The translations under genes were made by a program, and so were the position numbers. 64,000 nt of DNA from Ricordea florida (Eukaryota; Cnidaria; Anthozoa; Corallimorpharia; Ricordeidae). The stretch lies in assembly GCA_949710005.1 (NCBI GenBank), contig OX453274.1:4930674-4994673 (forward strand), given 5' to 3'. Positions 12,801 through 21,800 of this stretch are shown here, piece after piece; positions within the stretch are counted from its first letter, which is position 1, and each line of letters opens with the position of its first letter. The notes under the pieces were generated by a model. It had not been told where the DNA came from. It did no database searches and saw only the letters and a list, made by a program, of their open reading frames with translations.

Positions 12801-15800
12801 ATGTCGCAGATAAGAAGAGAAGTTCGTGCAGATCTATTAAAAGAGTTAACCGGTCCCGCTCATTAAAAATTTCATATGAGAGAACTGATGTGGGTTGTAA
12901 TTGTTTTGCAGGCATTAGAAATACTATTGAAGATTAATACTTTACATCTTATTCTTAATCTAAAGACCAGATTATCAGAAACACAAAGAATAAGATGTTA
13001 TTCGAGAATTTCAAAAATAGATACCCAAAAGCTAGTCTTGATAAATTTACATTTGTGAATGATTCATATGGTGGCTATATTAGGTGGAAATATAATGAGA
13101 TGACTGTCATGTCTAATGATGATCCTACTGGAAAAACATGGACTGATGATCTTTCTCCTAATTTGAAAACATTGTTATGGGAAGATTTAGGGTTAAGTTT
13201 ACCGGAAGTAGTTTCATCTTTTCCAAGGAGTTTATCCATAACCAATCGAACTTACCCAATACCAGCTATTAACTTTGATGACTTTACAACTGATGTAACA
13301 AAAATGCTAACCTTTCTAGATATATACGTTTCAAATACGAAGAAATTCACAGCAAAAATGAGAAACATATTTACATCACAAGTTGTAACATTCAAGTTTG
13401 GTAAACAAAGTAGAAAATGGTTGAATGCCCCAGATATGAACTATTGGCCTCAACAACTTAACTTTGCAGTATGGTGTGCAACATCTGGTTGTGGTATAAG
13501 TCCTTTCGAGAGTCTAAATTATCCTAAAGTAATTAGTAGTTTTATAAAGTTTCATATATATTTCACAATAAGGCGAATATTGTATGAATTGAAACTGCCT
13601 TTGCCAGATGAACAACCTTTTGTGTTAAATAATAATCCCTATAGTAAAGTTGCGTATAATAAATTGTGCACTGAATTTGGAATAAGTAATAGATCAGACT
13701 TTAGATGGAAAGGTGGTAGAAACGTGGGATTGGGGGATATATTTCTTGATTATGGCTCAGGATATCATGGAAAAGGAGGAGGATATCAAAATGTACATAT
13801 TATAAGGAATTATGATAAAGAAGCAGATCAATGGCCTGGTGAAGTTAATAAATTTGCTGATGACGGTGGTAAGAAAGAAAATGGTAATCTAATATCGTTT
13901 ATACGAAATGACGAATTTACCGATTTCAAATATGCTTGGTTTATCCCAACAAGTGGGCATGGACTCACTAAAGCTGGACTCGGTAGATTGAATCGATCCG
14001 CTGAAGCTTTTGTTTATTGTATATTAGGGGCACAAGTTAACACAAGAAATTCGATTTATGGTAATGGTGGTGGAGCAATCGAGACGCAACAAGAATTCTT
14101 AGCTTTATTTGAAAGTAGTGTGATTGAGAATGACATTTCTAGTTCTATCCAAAGATATCAATTAGCTGTACAAGAAGCGAAATTACGACTTGATTTAGCT
14201 ATTGCTCCAGGTGTTTGGTTGATGCCAAGTAATATGATCATAAACACAGAAAGCGTGGTTGGATATAATAACAAACTTATGAAAGCGACTAATGATATGA
14301 AATTTGGGGCGAATAATTCGCTAAACGTGGAATCAAAACCGGTTGGAATAAGTCATAACATGGGATCTTCAAAGTTAAAGTTACCTCATTCAATAGTTGA
14401 GACAAATCCAAAAACAAAAATCTCTCCATCGCAAAATGAAAAGCCTGCCAAAGGCTCAGACTCGCTACGCGTAAAGCCGGACGTGACCACGCAACATGAA
14501 GATAATATATTAGCATTTATAATTGTCTCTAGTGTATTTGCGTGGTATCTATTTCGGTAGTTCATGGCCATTTCACGTGATTATCATTGTTTATGAATTG
14601 GCTTTCACGTGTAGAACAATAGATTGCATACTTTTACGACATAGCAACAAGCAAAATGTAAAGTGGATTTGAAATCGAAAAGTAGATTTTATGTTTACTT
14701 CAAAAAGGTCGGTTTCTAACGTCGCTCAGGAATGTGATTACGTCAATGGAAATTTAAAGATGAATATGATGTAATCAAAACAAAATGTTAAGCATTACCA
14801 TGTATGAGTCTGAAACAAGGATTTATTTAGATCCTCCGCTGAAAAATCTTCGGGAGATACAACTCTTAGATTGTAATATAAAAACCAAAAGATTGATTAA
14901 TTTCAAGGATCAACAGATATTGTTCAATGATAAGAATCAAGCTCTCATAATAATTCAACCCGGTACATATTCGTTGCGTGATATTCAATCGATCTTTCTT
15001 AATGATACTGATAAGGCAAAGATAGCAATAATTGAGACTGATACTGTTGACTATCTATATTCAAATAAGAACTTTAACATTAAACTTACGAGAGGGTTAG
15101 CGATTGGTTTAGGTATACCCGAAGTCATAAATCCAGGTAAATTATACCCCATAAATATACAGATTAAGGAACCGCTGAGACTTATGTGTAGTATAGTGGA
15201 TAATAAGTCTTCATATATGAATAAAACCAAATATGGTGAACTTGTGAAACTATCGCCATCAAACCTACTTGCAAACATACCCTCAAAGGATTATCCAACA
15301 ATTCCAGTTCGAAAATATGAGAGCGTCATAAACCACTTTGATTTAAGCATATTAGACAATGAATGGAAAAAACTTGATCTGAAGGGTTCTCCCATAACTT
15401 TTAGTTTAAGATTTAGGTAAAATTTTTGTTATGTAACCATTTTAGGTTATATAACATAATTAGTTTTAATTATTACTCCATCATTCTTTCAAAAACTTAA
15501 AATCCTCTATATCAACACACCAATTTAAATATCTACTTGAGTTCCATGTTCTTTCTAATAATTCCGTATAAAAGTCTTTATAAAATTTATTTTTATGGTT
15601 TATTTTTTCTTGATTTAAGTATATAATAAAATCCAGTTCTTTAACAAAAAACTTTTCATCGAAATTATTAATATTACATTGCTTTTTTAAATATGATTCC
15701 CCCCAACAATTAAAATATTCAAAACAATCATCATAATATTTATCAAAACAATAACTAAATGGTCCTTTATCCCCCTCAACATAATTTTTTAGCCATTCAT

Positions 15801-18800
15801 TAGAACAATTTAATGCCGATTTTACAAAATTATCAACATCCATTCCATCAATATCAAAATTTATACCAGATTTAAAATTAATCCACCGGCCGCCATAAAA
15901 AATAATATCATAATCTTCTTCATAATAATTAGAATAAGTAATTTCAAATTTAATAAACTTATTATCATATTTATCAAGATAGCCATAAGGATCTTCATCT
16001 TCATCTTCAACATAATGATAATAATCAATAAACTCACGATTTTCTGATATGGTTTTTAACAAATCTTCTTTAATTGACTCTATAAAATCACAAAAACTCA
16101 TTTTTTCATCATTATAGTATCTTTTAAAAGTTTTAGTTCTCACCATCTTTTAATAATTTATTTTATATCTTTAAACTAATATTAAAAATCTTTTTTTTTT
16201 ATATTTAACAACATTCTTTACACTGTCTCTTTTGTTTATTATGTTCACATATTCCTCTTCCTTTACACTCTTTACATATATACTTTTGTAATTTGTGTTT
16301 ACATATTTGTGAACCTTTACATTCTTTACAGTATGACTTAATTTTATTGTGTTCACATATTTGTGTTCCTCCACACTCTCTACAGAAATATTTACACTTT
16401 CCATGAATACAAATATAATCATAATTATTGATATTATCTTTTGGTATTAATTTAATAATCTCCTCATCTGAAAATTTTTTTATAGCATTAATAAAATCTT
16501 CTTTTCGCATTCTAGATCTTCCTTTAATTTTCAACTCTTTTGCAATATTTTTCAGTTGTACAAATTTTAATTCATCAATTTTCAATTCAAACAAATTCTC
16601 CATTTATACTTTCGTAAGTTATTCTTTAAATTAACATTAAAATCCAAATTTTTTTATTTTGCGGATACTTATGTGGGGGGTGGGCTTGGATAGGGATGGT
16701 GAATTCTCCGCGTCCACTTTCCTCAAACTTTGTAAAAACTTTGCAAAACTTATTCTGGATGTTGGAAAAGGGAGGTTGCAGTATAAGGTTTGGTGGGGCT
16801 TGGCATCGGCTTGGTATCGTCTTTGTGTCGGCTTGGTATCGGCTTTGTATCGGCTTGATATCGGCTTTGTGTCGGCTTTGTGTCGGCTTGGCATCGGCTT
16901 GGCATCGGCTTTGTGTCGGCTTGGCATCGGCTTGGCATCGGCTTGGCATCGGCTTGGCATCGGCTTGGCATCGGCTTGGCATCGGCTTTGTATCGGCTTG
17001 GCATCGGCTTGGCATCGGCTTGGCATCGGCTTGGCATCGGCTTGGCATCGGCTTTCTAACGACCTGATAAAATCTCTGTTTTGTATTTTCGGGCTTCCTC
17101 CCCTGCGAATACTTTGCGTATACTTTGCGGATAAAAAATTTACATAATACAAAAATTTACACATGTCCCAGACCCCGCTTATACCCACTACTCCAGCCTC
17201 TAATGGTCCTCTTTTGACTTTTTCGTGTTAATGACCATCCACTTCTCAGGGAATTTGTTTTGTATAGGTAATCACATGATTTCGAGTGCAATTTGGGATA
17301 AATGAGCACGAGTAAATTTCTCAAAGGCTAACCAAATTGCACGAGCGCGTAGGGCGAGTGCAATTTGTAGTCTTTGAAAAATTTACGAGTGCTGATTTGT
17401 CCCAAATTGCACGAGACAAATCATGTGATTACTTGTTAATAATATACATGCAAAAATTTAATTTCAACTTTCTGCACTCAATTTCAACTTTTTGCACTCA
17501 ATTTCAATTTTCTGCACTGTTTGAAATTAATTGACATGCTCTCAGCCAATGAGCATGCTGAAATTTTTGCATGTATATTATTATACATGATACAGCAATG
17601 GCTGTCTCCCCAGTGCGAGTTCACTACTGTTCCCTCTTATGGCTCTGTATTTGTTTACATGATACCACCAAAAACATCATGACGGAATGAGTCGTACTGG
17701 AGTGAGTACTATCAGGTTTTTGGGGTTGATGGGTATTAACCCTGTACTCCCTGAGAGTGACCAACATGCATCTTCTCTTAAACATATTACTACAAAGGCA
17801 ACTGTAGAGCTCATAAGAATATGCAATCTGAAAACTCACATAGGTTTTTTTTGGATATAACATCAAAATCTTCACATTGATGTAATGAAAGATGTTTTGA
17901 GATCAGTTAGAAGAATTAAGATTTTGATCTCAGGGGTTAAAGGGTTAAGGCATGCAAACAAGTCAGTTCCATTCTCAAGTGTGTTTTTTGGGTATCAAGT
18001 AAGGGACGGGTCATTTATTAGAGCGGTGGGGTGTGGGCTGGTGCAAATGGGGTGGAGGTCATACCATTTTGTGCACTTGAAAATGGGGGGCTGCATAAAC
18101 GTCTGCAACCATTTCTGAGGGGTCATGTATTTTTGTGCATTCCAATTTCCAACGACCAGATCTGGGAGGAGGGCTTCTCACTATTTGCTATTTGTTTGGT
18201 GAGTTTTATTTGAGTCGTATTAAAACTGTTTTTGCGATTGAGGGCACGTCATCTTATTCCATGTACAGACTTGAATGGGGCCATATTATGTTATGCAGTA
18301 GCAAGAACAGAAATTATGTATGACTGACTTATTCATCTTCGCTTCGACCAGAGCAAAGGGCCTCCAGTGCGGCTTTCCATCGGGCTTTGTTTTGCGCTGT
18401 TCGTTTCACTTGATCCCATGACATCCCGAAATTGCTGTATTTTTGCTGGATAGTCTCCCTCCATGACTTGTTAGATCTGGCCTTCCTCCTGGCCCCTTGA
18501 GGGTTTCATTCAAGCCAGGACAGGCGGGTGATGTTAGTGGCAGATTTCCTCAAAGTGTGACCAATCCATACCTATTTCCTCCTCCAGATGGTAACTTCAA
18601 TCTTCTCCTGCTTGGTGCACTGCCACAACTCCTCATTTGAGATCATCCTCGGCCACCACAATTATGTATAGGAAAATTAAAATGCACCAGCTCACTCCCT
18701 TCCCCTTCCTCCAATAAATAACCAGCAGTCCCTAAACAAGAAACATCATGTATGATATGATATTAATATGATAATAAAAAATTACTTATTGATGATCATC

Positions 18801-21800
18801 ATATCAAAACTGAGGCACTCTGACTCCTTACCTTCATGTTGCATGTTTTAACTTTGGTTTCCTTGCTTACCCAAGGTACCTATATACCTCTAGACATGGA
18901 TATGGCTCCATCATTTTGGTTGGCTTATTTCAGTGATCCAAGTGATTCAGGTAATAACGTCGGTCAGAGTTTGCAAAACTCTCTTAAACCCTTTCACTCC
19001 CAAGATCTTCACAATAGTTATTCTCATTCCTGAGTGTGATACATTTTCTTGTTTGCTAAATAGGAGAATTTGTGGTTCCATCAGCACAACATCCTTAGGA
19101 TTTTCATCTCCTGCCTCCTTGTCCGTGGATTGATATTGTAATGAGAACTTGTAGATTCATAACTTCTAATAGTTGATGGGTTATTCCCCACTTCCTAATT
19201 AAGTTATCTTTATTATGTTGTAGCACAGTTTAGAGGCTCCTGTTTAATTAATTAATTAAGTAATTAATTAATGTACATGCATGTATCTTGGTGTAATCTT
19301 TACCATATTTTCATGTAATAAAAAGAACTTTTGGGAAGTTTTTATTTATTTTTTTTGTGATGATATCCTCTAGGAAAAATTCATAGTGATGTAAGACTGC
19401 GATGGAACCAAGGTAAGGAATTAAATTGCATCCACTCAGACAATCTGAATTTGGCTGGAGAATTCTTTGTAGTAGCAGGAGAATTCTTCGTAGTAGCCGG
19501 AGAATTCTCCAATCTTTGATACCTAATGAACTCCATGAACATGCACTTCAATACAAATCCCACAGTGGATTTCCTTAATTTATCTGCTTGTTGTTTGCCA
19601 GTACAGAATAGGACACTTGATCCACTACCAGTTTAATAAATGCAACACTAAGAAATGCAAGAACATGCACTTGCCAACGACGTATCTCGTTTAACATTAT
19701 GTAAAGAAAGTAATAGGATTTTAAGTCCAATTTTAAATAAATTTGAAAAGTGAGATTTCAAAGACTTCAATATTGCTCAAGCTGTTAGTCTATATTTCTT
19801 AAAACTGTACTGCTGTCAGCCAATGAGCATTGAGAATTTTTTCATTTATATCATTAGTCTTAAGAATAATAAAGCTTAATTCTTCGTCATCAGGTGATCC
19901 AGAGGTGCTTAGTGCTATGAAGACGTTTGGAGAATTAACAGATGAAGCCAAGTAAGATGGCTAATATGAAATCATTTTCATAGTTAGTAATTTGTCAAAT
20001 GACCTGTATTCTAATCGGTGAATCAGTCTTCAGCCTACTTTTTCTCAGTGACTATCAAATAGATCAACACACATCCTCTCCTTACCATATCAATACAGTG
20101 TCAAGCCAACCAGTAACAAGAATTTATAAATAATGTCAAGAGTTTTGAATTGATCTGATACCAAATTCGTTTTGTGTATATTTTTCTATTTTAGGGTTGC
20201 TCTTGAAAGTAGAGACTATAAAAGGTTTGTTATATTCACTCACTGCACAGGAATATTTTGCAGTACTTCTAATAAGTGTATATAAATACAGCTTATAATG
20301 AAGTGAACATATTTCATGTACTTCATGATATATGTCATTTATTATATGTAAAATACTAGTGAAATAGCAAGTCTTCACTCGTGAAAATATCACATTATTA
20401 TCAATGGTAATTAACACAATAAATCCTTCCTTAAATGTGAAAGTAAAATGATTTTAATTGGTATTTTATTAATGTATACATAATAAAAAAATAAAAAGTA
20501 GAACATCACATGGTGGAATGGAATATTCTAGCTTAAACACTCAAAGAGAAATTTCGTGCCTCTGTGCAGCATGCAGTATTAATTCCTCTATTTATTACTC
20601 TGAGTAGCATATAGACAATTTCTTGACTTGATCGAGCTTGTTTCTTAATGGTGTTTGTAACAAAGAAAAACAGGTCACATGACCGGACCTTCTGACTCTA
20701 TTCAGTGAAAGTGATGGTTTAAATCCAGGCTCGGTGTTAAGATTCTACAGTTAAAATAATTTCTGGGGGGGGGGTGGGTAACTTAGCTCAGGGTCAGGCT
20801 TAACTTAACGTTACCTCCTGAGTTTGTGGTTGGCCAGGTCACGTGACAAGCCACAGTATCAAACTCAATTACCCTAGATGAGATGATCGTCGACTACTGA
20901 CTGTTGCTAGTGGCTCCAACTCTACCTCTATTGTCTAGTTTTAAAAATCACCACCCCCTCAAGCTAGCTTTCATGCTACTTCAACCTTGAATCTTTAACG
21001 AAAACTCTGAGGTACATTGATCGTGGCCGCCATCTTGAAAAGCAACGGAAATTGAAATCCTATTTTAAACCCGTCAGCCTCTCCCTTAAAATAAGTTTTT
21101 GACTCGTCCCAACTCTCTGGTAGTGTTAACGTCCAAGATGGCAGGACAACGTTATTCCTGAAAACAATTCATGGATCGCGCTCCAGTGTACACTTACCTG
21201 GAATCTAAGTACTCTGGCCAGCAAGTAGTGCCCTCCCCCCCCCCCCAGATCTTGCAGCATATGGCTGTTTTTAAATAAAATAGCGTTGACATGTTACTCT
21301 AAGCCTCAAAGTCTTTTGTTTGAGTAGTTGAGCAAAAAACAAATATCAACATAAAAAAAATAAATGTTATAGGTTAATTTAATTTCTTATGTTTATTACA
21401 AAGTACTGGTAATCAATAATATTTAAGAGTTTCCATAAAACAGAAAAGCTTTTTTTGGACTTAATTATTACTACGTCTACTTAATCTAATTAGAACAAGA
21501 CAAACTCATGTATAGAAAGAGAAGAGCATAATTAACATGCAACAATAACAATTATTTGAAGTTTGTTCTCTTTACCTCAGATTAGCAGACCTTATGAATG
21601 ACAATTTTGATTTAAGAAGGTAATATATTTCATTTGTTTTAAATTGATGCAGCAATTATATAATTTTAATTTTACAAAATGTAAACTTGGGTGATCTGAT
21701 ATAATTTCACTTTATTTATAATAACCTGCCCTTTGTAGAAAAATATATGGTGATGCTGCTATTGGAAGTGCTAACCTAAGAATGATAGAACTTGGCCGAC

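Larger units (their letters stand above)
1329..17192 (+). mobile_element. Polinton/Maverick element 1, complete
   Basis: A 15.9-kb element with terminal inverted repeats of about 600 bp starting AGTAGTGGG, flanked by a 5-bp duplication CCAGC. It carries protein-primed DNA polymerase B, a DDE integrase, a capsid protein candidate, a packaging ATPase, a set of small structural or membrane proteins, a penton-like protein and a SAP/Cys-repeat protein. The arms are identical apart from one 11-bp repeat unit and homopolymer lengths, and no core ORF is broken. This suggests a recent insertion that could still be functional. It lies in an intron of the glucuronokinase-like gene, with polB on the same strand as the host gene. 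Confidence 0.95.
16599..17192. repeat. Right terminal inverted repeat of element 1
   Basis: About 594 bp, inverted copy of 1329-1933. The only differences noticed are one missing 11-bp unit and single-base changes in homopolymers. A TTTAAA box for the terminal gene is at 16625-16630. Confidence 0.93.

Noticed and set aside
12876..13058. 60-aa ORF starting MRELMW between the 198-aa and 521-aa genes
   Set aside because: Not conserved in element 2, and it overlaps both the conserved -1 tail and the start of the next gene in other frames.
15051..15278. Antisense ORFs over penton-like, 521-aa and other element genes
   Set aside because: Shadows of the conserved sense frames.
16626..17188. Long ORFs over the right TIR (up to 183 aa)
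   Set aside because: Same array artefact, in the inverted copy.
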